This document shows positions 18,655 to 26,980 of a stretch of DNA of 64,000 nt, piece by piece. Position 1 is the stretch's first letter, and every line of letters begins with the position of its first letter. The DNA lies in contig NZ_CP078077.1 of NCBI RefSeq assembly GCF_023101185.1, positions 2,385,630 to 2,449,629 on the forward strand, in the 5' to 3' direction. The translations under genes were made by a program, and so were the position numbers. This stretch comes from Microbacterium galbinum. Lineage in GTDB: Bacteria; Actinomycetota; Actinomycetes; Actinomycetales; Microbacteriaceae. The notes under the pieces are model-generated. The model saw only the letters and a program-made list of their open reading frames with translations, was not told the origin of the DNA and did not search any database.

Positions 18655-19628
18655 TGACCGCTGCACGCCACTCCCTTCCCCGACGCGTTCCGTGGAGCGC
18701 GGTGATCGTGTTCGTCGCGCTCGCCTGCGGCCTCGCCTGGCTCGTGGCGCTGCCGCTGTGGCTCGGCGCGGGGCTCGCCTCGCCGCTCACCCCGGTGCTG
18801 CTGCCGGTGATGATGTTCACGCCGGCGGTCGCCGCGCTCATCGTGACCTTCGCGCTCAGGGTCCCCGCCCCGGGCGGTCGCACCCGGTTCCTCGGACTCT
18901 GGCCGCTCCGCCCGGCGAAGCGCGTCGTCTGGCTGATGGTGGCGGGATGGCTCGTTCCGCCCGTCCTCGTGGTGCTCACGATCCTCGTCGCCGCCGCACT
19001 CGGGTTCGTGCAGATCGACCTCGCCTTCGGCGGATTCGCCGCCCAGATCGCCGCCGCTCTCCCGCCCGGCACCCCGATGCCGCCGATCGAGATGCTGGTC
19101 ATCGCGCAGTTCGCGATGATCCCCGCCGGCGCCCTCCTCAACAGCGTCCTCGCGTTCGGCGAGGAGCTCGGGTGGCGGGGGTGGCTCCTCCCGGCCCTGC
19201 GACCGCTGGGCACGTGGCCGGCGCTCCTCCTCAGCGGAGCGGTCTGGGGGCTGTGGCACAGCCCGGTCATCCTGCTCGGGTACAACTTCGGCCGGATCGA
19301 CTTCTCGGGCGTGCTGCTCATGGTCGCCGGATGCATCGCGTGGGGCATCCTGCTCGGGTGGCTGCGCCTGCGGTCGGCATCGCTCTGGCCCGCGGTCCTG
19401 GCGCACGGAGCGCTCAACGCCGCCGCCGGGCTCGTGCTGGTCGTCGCCGCTTCCGCACCCGACATGGCGCTGGCCGGCCCCCTCGGAGTCGCGGCCTGGA
19501 TCGTGATCGCCGTCGTGGTGCTCGTGCTCGTCGTGACCGGCCAGTTCCGCCATCAGCCCGAGCTCGCCGACGGGCACGGCCGACTGCTCTCGGTACCGCG
19601 CGAGGGGGCGGTGAACCCACCCTCTTGA
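18654..19628 (+). CDS. CPBP-family intramembrane metalloprotease
   Basis: 324 residues, about eight membrane helices. The CPBP/Abi motifs are present: EELGWRGWLLPAL with Glu170-Glu171 and Arg175, and LWHSPVI with His202. A third conserved block (residues about 238-260) includes LAHGALNAAAG with His and Asn. These intramembrane glutamate proteases process prenylated or bacteriocin-like substrates, or serve as bacteriocin self-immunity proteins. As the last gene of the GntR operon, it is probably induced with DUF1648. ATG 18654 overlaps the previous stop. Confidence 0.88.
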   Translation: MTAARHSLPRRVPWSAVIVFVALACGLAWLVALPLWLGAGLASPLTPVLLPVMMFTPAVAALIVTFALRVPAPGGRTRFLGLWPLRPAKRVVWLMVAGWLVPPVLVVLTILVAAALGFVQIDLAFGGFAAQIAAALPPGTPMPPIEMLVIAQFAMIPAGALLNSVLAFGEELGWRGWLLPALRPLGTWPALLLSGAVWGLWHSPVILLGYNFGRIDFSGVLLMVAGCIAWGILLGWLRLRSASLWPAVLAHGALNAAAGLVLVVAASAPDMALAGPLGVAAWIVIAVVVLVLVVTGQFRHQPELADGHGRLLSVPREGAVNPPS

Positions 19629-19659
19629 CGGTGTCGGGCTCGGCGGGTTGGCTGAGGCC

Positions 19660-20319
19660 ATGGAATCCACACCGCAGACCTGGTCGGACGCCGACGTCTA
19701 CCTCGCCGACACCCTCGTCGGGCACGACGATGCCCTGGAGGCCGCGCTCGCCGCGCAGCGCGCGGCGGGCCTCCCCGAGATCGAGGTCGCGCCGGTCGGC
19801 GGCAAGCTCCTCCACCTCCTCGCCCGCATCAGCGGTGCGCGCCGGGTGCTCGAGATCGGCACGCTCGGCGGGTATTCGACGATCTGGTTGGCACGAGCGG
19901 TCGGTCCCGAGGGGCGCGTCGTGACCGTCGAGGCCGAGGCGGCGAATGCGGCCGTCGCGCGGGCGAGCATCGACGCCGCGGGGGTGGGGGAGCAGGTCGA
20001 CATCCGGATCGGCCGCGGCGCGGACGTCATGCCGACCCTCGTCGGCGGGTTCGACCTCGTCTTCATCGACGCCGACAAGGAATCGAACACGATCTACCTC
20101 GACTGGGCGGCGAAGCTCGGTCATCCCGGCACCGTGATCGTGCTCGACAACATCGGCCGCGAGGGCGAGATCGTGCGCGCGGACTCGACCGATCCGAAGG
20201 TGATCGGCACGCGCGATGGACTGCGGATGCTCGGAACCGATCCGCGATTCGACGCGACCGCGCTGCAGACCGTCGGCATCAAGGGTTGGGACGGCGTGGC
20301 GATCGCCCTGGTCGTCTGA
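19660..20319 (+). CDS. SAM-dependent O-methyltransferase (family 3)
   Basis: 219 residues. Motif I is VLEIGTLGGYSTIWLARAV (about 61-79), the acidic post-I residue follows in VVTVEAEAANA, and DLVFIDADKESNTIYLDWA carries the metal-binding aspartate of caffeoyl-CoA/catechol O-methyltransferase-like enzymes. These methylate catechol-type hydroxyls using Mg2+. ATG 19660 is preferred to an in-frame TTG at 19648; TTGGCT lies six bases upstream. The substrate is unknown. It stands alone between the CPBP operon and eno. Confidence 0.88.
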   Translation: MESTPQTWSDADVYLADTLVGHDDALEAALAAQRAAGLPEIEVAPVGGKLLHLLARISGARRVLEIGTLGGYSTIWLARAVGPEGRVVTVEAEAANAAVARASIDAAGVGEQVDIRIGRGADVMPTLVGGFDLVFIDADKESNTIYLDWAAKLGHPGTVIVLDNIGREGEIVRADSTDPKVIGTRDGLRMLGTDPRFDATALQTVGIKGWDGVAIALVV

Positions 20320-20348
20320 CGTTCGGCTGCTGTTCGCCCCGGGAGGGC

Positions 20349-20378
20349 TTCGAAGCGTCGGAGGGGGCGGGCTAGACT
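20349..20378 (+). promoter_or_regulatory. Candidate eno promoter
   Basis: TTCGAA (20349-20354), 18 bases, TAGACT (20373-20378). This would leave a leader of about 50 bases with an AAGGAG ribosome site before GTG 20436. Confidence 0.5.
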
Positions 20379-20420
20379 GGGCGACGGATCGAAGACGCTC
20401 CACATCACTTTTCCCCCTGA

Positions 20421-21716
<1,296 letters not shown>

Positions 21717-21747
21717 TCGCAGCTGAGACATCGACGAAGGAGGAGCC

Positions 21748-22290
21748 GTGGTACGACGACCGGCTCCTCCTTCGGCGTCTCCGGGGCAGTCCGCGACGGC
21801 ATCCGGAAAGGCGTCCGTGACCACGTCCGCGTCGCGCCGTCGTCGCGGGGCCGAGGCGAAGGTCGACGTGCGGGAGTGGGCCGCCGGCATCCGTCTCTCG
21901 GCGTTCTCGGTCATCATGCTGTCGCTCGTGGTGCTGGGTGCCTGGGTGCTCGTGCCGACGCTCGGCACGTTCATCGACCAGCGGCAGAAGATCGCGGCCC
22001 TCGAGGCTTCGGTGCAGGTCAGCGAGGAGCAGATCGCCGAACTCGAGCAGGAGCGCGAGCGCTGGGACGACCCGGCGTACATCACGACGCAGGCGCGTGA
22101 GCGCCTCTACTACGTCAAGCCCGGCGAGGTCGTCTTCCTCATCGACAACGACCTCGATGCCACCGACCTCCCGCGCGAGCAGGAGCCGGTGAGCGACACG
22201 CTCGAGGAGAAGCCGGCCGACTGGATGCCGCAACTCCTGCGCACCCTGGTGTCGAGCGGTCTGAGCGACACCGCCGCCGTCGCGCAGTGA
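21748..22290 (+). CDS. FtsB/DivIC-like septum formation initiator protein
   Basis: 180 residues: a basic disordered N-terminus (about 1-45), one membrane helix (about 50-72, SAFSVIMLSLVVLGAWVLVP), a coiled coil (about 75-108, QKIAALEASVQVSEEQIAELEQERERW) and the conserved DPAYITTQARERLYYVKPGEVVF block. This is the topology of FtsB/DivIC, which bridges FtsL and FtsQ in the divisome. Start GTG 21748 follows AAGGAGGAG. The position after eno is conserved across Actinobacteria. Confidence 0.9.
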   Translation: MVRRPAPPSASPGQSATASGKASVTTSASRRRRGAEAKVDVREWAAGIRLSAFSVIMLSLVVLGAWVLVPTLGTFIDQRQKIAALEASVQVSEEQIAELEQERERWDDPAYITTQARERLYYVKPGEVVFLIDNDLDATDLPREQEPVSDTLEEKPADWMPQLLRTLVSSGLSDTAAVAQ

Positions 22291-22324
22291 CCGGCGCTCC
22301 GAGCATCCTCTCGGCAGCCTCCCC

Positions 22325-22330
22325 TACGCT
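22325..22330 (+). promoter_or_regulatory. -10 element for leaderless DUF501
   Basis: TACGCT, spacer GGTGGG (6), GTG 22337. An extra promoter inside the eno cluster. Confidence 0.6.
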
Positions 22331-22336
22331 GGTGGG

Positions 22337-22879
22337 GTGACCACGCCGCCTTTCCCCGCGCCCACCGCCGCCGAGCTCGCCGTCGTGTCGGCCCAGCTCG
22401 GGCGCCCCGTCCGCGGAGTCGTCGGCATCGCCGCGCGCTGCGCCTGCGGCAACCCGACGGTCGTCTCCACGACGCCCCGCCTGCCCGACGGAACCCCGTT
22501 CCCGACGTTCTACTACCTGACGCATCCGGCGGCGACGGCCGCGATGTCGACGCTCGAGGCCACGCAGGTGATGCCCGAGCTGGCCGCGCTCCTCGAGACC
22601 GATGACGACGTGGCCGTCGGCTACCTCGCCGCGCACCGGGCGTATCTCGCCGACCGTGCGCAGTTCGGCGAGGTCGCCGAGATCGACGGGATCTCCGCCG
22701 GGGGAATGCCGACGCGCGTGAAATGCCTGCACGCACTCGCCGGGCACGCGCTCGCGGCAGGGCCGGGAGTCAACCCGATCGGCGATCTCGCCCTCGCCCG
22801 CGCGAGCTGGTCGCCCGAGGTGTGCCGCTGCGATACGCCCGGAGCGGCGCTCCGCGACGAGACGGATCCGTCGGCGTGA
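22337..22879 (+). CDS. DUF501 family protein
   Basis: 180 residues. Conserved DUF501 features include a cysteine pair near the N-terminus (RCACGNPTVV), FPTFYYLTHPAATAAMSTLEA, and a C-terminal block VKCLHALAGHALAAGPGVNPIGD followed by CRC. The cysteine/histidine pattern could bind metal. Function is unknown; the family is almost confined to Actinobacteria and sits beside eno and the FtsB-like gene. GTG 22337 overlaps nothing upstream but its own stop overlaps the next GTG by 4 bases, coupling it to the protease. Confidence 0.88.
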   Translation: MTTPPFPAPTAAELAVVSAQLGRPVRGVVGIAARCACGNPTVVSTTPRLPDGTPFPTFYYLTHPAATAAMSTLEATQVMPELAALLETDDDVAVGYLAAHRAYLADRAQFGEVAEIDGISAGGMPTRVKCLHALAGHALAAGPGVNPIGDLALARASWSPEVCRCDTPGAALRDETDPSA

Positions 22880-24198
22880 CGGTCCGGCGGACGCTGCGCA
22901 CCACCGCCGCGGCGGCGCTGGTGGCGGTGTCCGTCCTGCTCCTGGGCGCGACGGCGACCCCCACTCCGACTCCGGGGCCGGGCACCGGTCCCGTGCCCGA
23001 CGATCCCTCCGATCCGGTGCGGGCGCAGGAGTACTGGCTCGACGGCGCACGGATTCGCGAAGCCTGGCAGACGACGCGTGGAGAAGGCGTCACGATCGCG
23101 GTGATCGACACCGGCATCGGCAAGGTGCCCGAGGCCTTCGGCGACGCGGTCATCGGCGGCACCGACGTGTCGGGAACCGGATCGCCCGACGGCCGCACCG
23201 CGTTGGGCGCGGTCGACGGCAACCACGGCTCCTGGGTCGCGTCGCTCGCGGCCGCCCGAGGTGCCGCCGACGGCACCGGCATGATCGGGGTCGCCCCCGA
23301 AGCGAATCTCCTGTCGATATCGGTCGGCTTCGGGGCAGCGGCCGCCGTGCCCTTCAGCGAGCAGGTCGCCGAGGCGATGCGCTGGGCGGTCGATCACGGC
23401 GCCGACGTGATCAACCTCTCCTTCACCACGAACACGCTCGACTGGGACGAGAGCTGGGACGACGCGTTCCTCTACGCCTTCGACCACGATGTCGTCGTCG
23501 TGGTCGCCGCCGGCAACCGGGGGAGCGGCACGAGCATCATCGGTGCTCCCGCGACCATCCCGGGCGTGCTCACGGTCGGCGGCGTCGACCAGACCGGCAC
23601 GGCCAGCGTCGAGGCGTCGACACAGGGCATCACGATCGGCATCTCAGCGCCGAGCGAGGGGCTGCTGGGCATCTCGGCCGACGGCAAGCTCGCCTCCTGG
23701 AACGGCACCAGCGGCGCGGCACCGATCGTGGCGGGCATCGCCGCGCTGATCCGGTCGGCGCACCCGGATATCCAGGCCATCGATGTGATCAACCGCATCA
23801 TCAAGACCGCGATCCCGGTGCCCGGTGTCACCGAGGTCCCCGATCCGCTCTACGGATACGGACTCGTGGATGCCGCGGCGGCGATCTCCGCCGATCTCCC
23901 CTCGGTCGACAAGAACCCGATGGGAGATCTCGCCGAGTGGGTGCGGCTCTATCGCCGGGCCGCGGCGGCCGATCCCGAGCCGGAACCCGAGGCGACGCCG
24001 GTGGAGGTTCCCCCGCTCCCCGCCGCCGACGCACCGACCGAACCGGGTTCCCCGCTCCTTCCCAGCGCCGATTCACTGCGCTACGGTACCCTGCCGCTCG
24101 TCGCACTCACAGTCCCTGGTATCCTGGTGGGGCTTGGCGTCACCGCAGCTGCCCGGCGCATCCGATCGGCGCGCGTTCGACGTACGCCACATTCCTGA
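22876..24198 (+). CDS. Mycosin-like S8 (subtilisin) serine protease
   Basis: 440 residues. A signal peptide (about 1-28), a Pro/Thr-rich linker, then a subtilase domain with Asp78 (AVIDTGIG), His117 (DGNHGSW), oxyanion Asn214 (AAGN) and Ser279 (NGTSGAAP). A Pro/Glu-rich stalk precedes a C-terminal membrane helix (LPLVALTVPGILVGLGVTAA) and basic tail. This layout is that of the MycP proteases of type VII secretion, but no ESX genes are in this window. Most actinobacterial eno clusters continue with ppx; here the protease follows. GTG 22876 overlaps the DUF501 stop. Confidence 0.9.
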   Translation: MTVRRTLRTTAAAALVAVSVLLLGATATPTPTPGPGTGPVPDDPSDPVRAQEYWLDGARIREAWQTTRGEGVTIAVIDTGIGKVPEAFGDAVIGGTDVSGTGSPDGRTALGAVDGNHGSWVASLAAARGAADGTGMIGVAPEANLLSISVGFGAAAAVPFSEQVAEAMRWAVDHGADVINLSFTTNTLDWDESWDDAFLYAFDHDVVVVVAAGNRGSGTSIIGAPATIPGVLTVGGVDQTGTASVEASTQGITIGISAPSEGLLGISADGKLASWNGTSGAAPIVAGIAALIRSAHPDIQAIDVINRIIKTAIPVPGVTEVPDPLYGYGLVDAAAAISADLPSVDKNPMGDLAEWVRLYRRAAAADPEPEPEATPVEVPPLPAADAPTEPGSPLLPSADSLRYGTLPLVALTVPGILVGLGVTAAARRIRSARVRRTPHS

Positions 24199-24218
24199 CT
24201 CCGAGGAGTTGTCCCCCT

Positions 24219-25730
24219 GTGCCTCAGAACAGCACTGTGCCCAAGATTCTGATCGTCGGTGGAGGCTACGCAGGCTTCTACAGCGCATGGAAGCTCGAGA
24301 AGCACCTGCGCAAGGGCGAAGCCGACGTCACCATGGTCGACCCGCTGCCGTACATGACGTACCAGCCGTTCCTGCCCGAGGTCGCCGCAGGTTCGATCGA
24401 GGCGCGCCACTCGGTCGTCGCGCACCGTCGCCACCTCAAGCGCACGAACGTGATCACCGCCAAGGTGACGAACATCAACCACGCCGAGAAGGTCGCCACG
24501 ATCACGCCGCCGTCGGGTGAGCCGTACGAGTTCGCCTACGACCAGATCGTCGTCACCGCCGGTGCCGTGTCGCGCACGTTCCCGATCCCGGGCATCGCCG
24601 ACAACGCGATCGGCCTCAAGACGATCGAAGAGGCCGTCGCGATCCGCGACCGCGTCATGTCGAACTTCGACAAGGCCGCGTCGCTGCCCGCCGGCCCCGA
24701 GCGCGACCGCCTGCTGACCGTCGTCGTCGTCGGTGGCGGGTTCGCCGGCATCGAGGTGTTCGCCGAGCTGCGCTCGCTCGCCTCGTCCCTCGTCGGCAAG
24801 TACCCGCAGCTGAGCTTCGAGGACACCCACTTCCACCTCATCGAGGCGATGGGCCGCATCATGCCCGAGGTCTCGCTGCCGACCAGCGAGTGGGTGCTCA
24901 AGGACCTCGCCAAGCGCGGCGCCAACGTGCACCTCGACACGCAGCTCACGGGCGCGGTCGACGGCAACGTCGAGCTGTCGACCGGTGAGGTCATCCCGAC
25001 CGACGTGATCGTCTGGACCGCCGGTGTCATGGCGAACCCGACCGTCGTGCGCGGCGGCGACCTGCCCGTCGAGGAGCGCGGCCGCATCCAGACCCGCGCA
25101 GACCTGCGCGTCGGAACCCCGGAGGCCTTCGTCGAGGGCGCCTGGGCCGCCGGTGACGTCTCGGCCGTCCCCGACCTCTCGGGCGGTGGCGTCGGCGGCT
25201 TCTGCGTGCCGAACGCGCAGCACGCCGTGCGTCAGGCCAAGCTGCTCGCGAAGAACCTCGTGGCCGTCCTCCGTGGTGAGGACCCCAAGGAGTACTTCCA
25301 CAAGAACCTGGGTGCCGTCGCCGGTCTCGGCCTCTACAACGGTGTGTTCCAGTCCGGGAAGATCGCGCTCAAGGGCTTCGTCGCCTGGGTCGCGCACCGT
25401 GGCTACCACGGGCTCGCGATGCCGACGTGGGAGCGCAAGTGGCGCGTGCTGTGGGGCTGGTGGAACAACCTGTGGCTCGGTCGCGACATCGTGAACCTGC
25501 AGACCGTGCAGAACCCGCGCTACGTCTTCGAAGAGTTCGCCGCTCGTCCGCGTCCGGCCGCAGCGCCCGCTGCGCCTGCCGAGACGGCTCCGGCCAAGAC
25601 GGATGCCGCGGCCGAGAAGGCCGAGAAGGCTCCGGCTGACAAGGCTCCGGCGAAGAAGGCTCCGGCGAAGAAGCCCGCCGCGAAGAAGCCGGCTGCCGAG
25701 AAGGCCGCCGAGCCCGCCGCAGCGAAGTAA
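24219..25730 (+). CDS. ndh: Type II NADH dehydrogenase with Lys/Ala/Pro-rich tail
   Basis: 503 residues. Passes electrons from NADH to menaquinone without pumping protons. The FAD-binding GGGYAGFYSAWKL begins at about residue 12; the NADH-binding VVVGGGFAGIEVF lies near 170; the quinone-site AxGD-type motif is WAAGDVSAVPD. The sequence YQPFLPEVAAGSIEARHSV is typical of NDH-2. From about residue 445 the protein continues as a low-complexity tail of repeated PAKKAPAKK-type units, resembling histone H1 tails. GTG 24219 is preceded by GAGGAG. Confidence 0.94.
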   Translation: MPQNSTVPKILIVGGGYAGFYSAWKLEKHLRKGEADVTMVDPLPYMTYQPFLPEVAAGSIEARHSVVAHRRHLKRTNVITAKVTNINHAEKVATITPPSGEPYEFAYDQIVVTAGAVSRTFPIPGIADNAIGLKTIEEAVAIRDRVMSNFDKAASLPAGPERDRLLTVVVVGGGFAGIEVFAELRSLASSLVGKYPQLSFEDTHFHLIEAMGRIMPEVSLPTSEWVLKDLAKRGANVHLDTQLTGAVDGNVELSTGEVIPTDVIVWTAGVMANPTVVRGGDLPVEERGRIQTRADLRVGTPEAFVEGAWAAGDVSAVPDLSGGGVGGFCVPNAQHAVRQAKLLAKNLVAVLRGEDPKEYFHKNLGAVAGLGLYNGVFQSGKIALKGFVAWVAHRGYHGLAMPTWERKWRVLWGWWNNLWLGRDIVNLQTVQNPRYVFEEFAARPRPAAAPAAPAETAPAKTDAAAEKAEKAPADKAPAKKAPAKKPAAKKPAAEKAAEPAAAK

Positions 25731-25740
25731 TCCGCGTCAT

Positions 25741-25777
25741 CGAACGCCCCGACTCCCGCCCGGAGTCGGGGCGTTCG
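25741..25777 (+). terminator. Rho-independent terminator after ndh
   Basis: A 16-base perfect stem (25741-25756 with 25762-25777, starting CGAACGCCCCGACTCC) and a 5-base loop, 11 bases after the ndh stop. It isolates the riboswitch gene downstream from ndh transcription. Confidence 0.85.
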
Positions 25778-25832
25778 TGCGTCACCCCGTATTCGCACGG
25801 GGCTCATAGGTGCGATCGCTACTCTCGGGCAT

Positions 25833-25928
25833 GCAAGGGGAGTACTCCCGTCTGCGGTGGTGTCGTCATTACGGACATGTCGATGTGTCCCGGCCCACCG
25901 GCCCCGTCCGGGGTGGAGGAGACCTGGC
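25833..25928 (+). promoter_or_regulatory. yybP-ykoY manganese (Mn2+) riboswitch aptamer
   Basis: All conserved parts of the motif appear in order: AAGGGGAGTA at the 5' side (P1 plus the metal-binding L1 loop), a P3 stem CGGTGG/CCACCG enclosing GTCGTCA (second metal loop), an inner stem GGACA/TGTCC followed by CGGC, a CCCC-GTCC-GGGG hairpin, and the 3' strand AGGAGACCT closing P1. The layout parallels the Lactococcus lactis yybP aptamer almost segment for segment. A TACTCT hexamer (25820-25825) would start the RNA about where P1 begins. Family members sense Mn2+ and usually control manganese exporters. Confidence 0.9.
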
Positions 25929-25968
25929 GTCCGCCGTCGCGGACAGCCGTGGATCCCTCGTCTCCTCC
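25929..25968 (+). promoter_or_regulatory. Predicted expression platform of the Mn2+ riboswitch
   Basis: The hairpin GTCCGC-CGTC-GCGGAC (25929-25944) directly follows the aptamer. GTCTCCTCC (25960-25968) is perfectly complementary to GGAGGAGAC (25915-25923) inside the aptamer's 3' strand. Pairing of these would dismantle P1, giving two mutually exclusive folds. Switching in either direction is inference. Confidence 0.6.
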
Positions 25969-26016
25969 CGTCGTGGTTCCCGTGGTCGTCCGCACACGAC
26001 CCGAAGGAATCGCATC

Positions 26017-26802
26017 ATGGGAAAGCTCTCCCGCCTCATCGGAATGGCCACGCAGGCGCTCGACCTCGACTCCGGTGATCGCCGCCGGGATCAGGCCCCG
26101 CCGCAGACCGCGGCTCCGCGACAGCCGGCGCGCGGCCACGACCCCTACTCGCCGCCGCCCGCGCCGGGAGCATATGCCGACGCTCCGCGCGCCGGCGCCG
26201 CGGCCTCCGACGCCGACCGCGCGGCGATCGCGCGCTACGACTACCTGATGCAGACCGCCGACCCGCAGCGCATCGAGCAGATGCACCGTGAGGCGTTCGA
26301 GCGCCTCACGCCGGCGCAGCGTGCGCAGATCGAGGACCGCATGCGCGCGGAGCTCCCTCCGCACGAGCGCCCGGCGTCCGCGTCGGCCGACAACCTCGCG
26401 CGGGCGGCCGGCCGCGCCGAGGCGGCGAAGCCCGGACGGATGCGGGGGCTGCTCTCGCGCGTGCGCGGCGGCGGACGCGGGCTCGGCGCGGCGGGTGCCG
26501 TCGGCGGCGCAGCGGTCGGTGTGCTCGGGGCGGTCGCGGGCGGGGCGGTGCTCAGCACCGTCGCCGGGCCGCTGCTCGACCAGGCGGCGAGCCTGAGCGT
26601 CGACTTCACCGCGCTCGCCGAGGGCGTCGACCTCGAGGCGATCGCAGCGGGCATCGACGTCGAAGGCTTCGCGGGCGCGGCTGAGGGCGTCGTCGGTTCG
26701 GCCGGCGAGGCGGTCAGCGGGCTGGGCGAGACGGCGAGCGGCTGGGGCGACAAGCTCGGGGAGCTCGGGCTGCCCGACATCCGCGATCTCTTCGGGCGGT
26801 GA
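26017..26802 (+). CDS. Uncharacterised protein controlled by a Mn2+ riboswitch
   Basis: 261 residues, no recognised function. It begins MGKLSRLIGMATQALDL, has a Pro/Arg-rich disordered stretch (about 25-65), then a well-formed helical core (about 72-140; YDYLMQTADPQRIEQMHREAFERLTPAQRAQIEDRM) that looks like the conserved part. A basic segment leads into a Gly/Ala-rich hydrophobic stretch (about 150-195) that could enter a membrane, and an Ala/Gly/Glu-rich amphipathic tail ends in LPDIRDLFGR. There is no P-type ATPase DKTGT motif and no known exporter motif. ATG 26017 follows GAAGGA and matches the expected leader length after the riboswitch; longer in-frame starts would run through the aptamer. 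Manganese homeostasis is inferred solely from its RNA switch. Confidence 0.75.
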   Translation: MGKLSRLIGMATQALDLDSGDRRRDQAPPQTAAPRQPARGHDPYSPPPAPGAYADAPRAGAAASDADRAAIARYDYLMQTADPQRIEQMHREAFERLTPAQRAQIEDRMRAELPPHERPASASADNLARAAGRAEAAKPGRMRGLLSRVRGGGRGLGAAGAVGGAAVGVLGAVAGGAVLSTVAGPLLDQAASLSVDFTALAEGVDLEAIAAGIDVEGFAGAAEGVVGSAGEAVSGLGETASGWGDKLGELGLPDIRDLFGR

Positions 26803-26819
26803 TCCGCGACCACGAGGAG

Positions 26820-26892
26820 TGCCCCCGCTGGGACTCGAACCCAGACTGAAGCGATTTTAAGTCGCCTGCCTCTGCCATTGGGCTACGGGGGC
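26820..26892 (-). tRNA. tRNA-Leu (anticodon TAA)
   Basis: A complete cloverleaf on the minus strand: acceptor GCCCCCG/CGGGGGC plus discriminator A, D arm with GG, anticodon stem GGCGA/TCGCT with loop CTTAAAA (TAA at 34-36), a 5-base variable loop, and T arm CTGGG-TTCGAGT-CCCAG. No CCA is encoded. TAA reads UUA leucine codons. The short variable loop is unexpected for leucine, whose tRNAs normally carry a long extra arm. Confidence 0.9.
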
Positions 26893-26968
26893 CTCGTCGT
26901 GGCCAGCCTATCGAAGCCTTCGCGTGCGATCCGGTCCCGCGATCCGTGACCCTGAGTCCGAGAAGCCG

Positions 26969-26974
26969 TAGGGT
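26969..26974 (+). promoter_or_regulatory. -10 element for leaderless deaminase/aldolase
   Basis: TAGGGT, spacer GGGGGA (6), GTG 26981. Confidence 0.6.
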
Positions 26975-26980
26975 GGGGGA

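Noticed and set aside
19648-19659. TTG 19648 as start of the O-methyltransferase
   Set aside because: ATG 19660 is in frame, close to the family N-terminus, and TTGGCT lies at the usual six-base distance.
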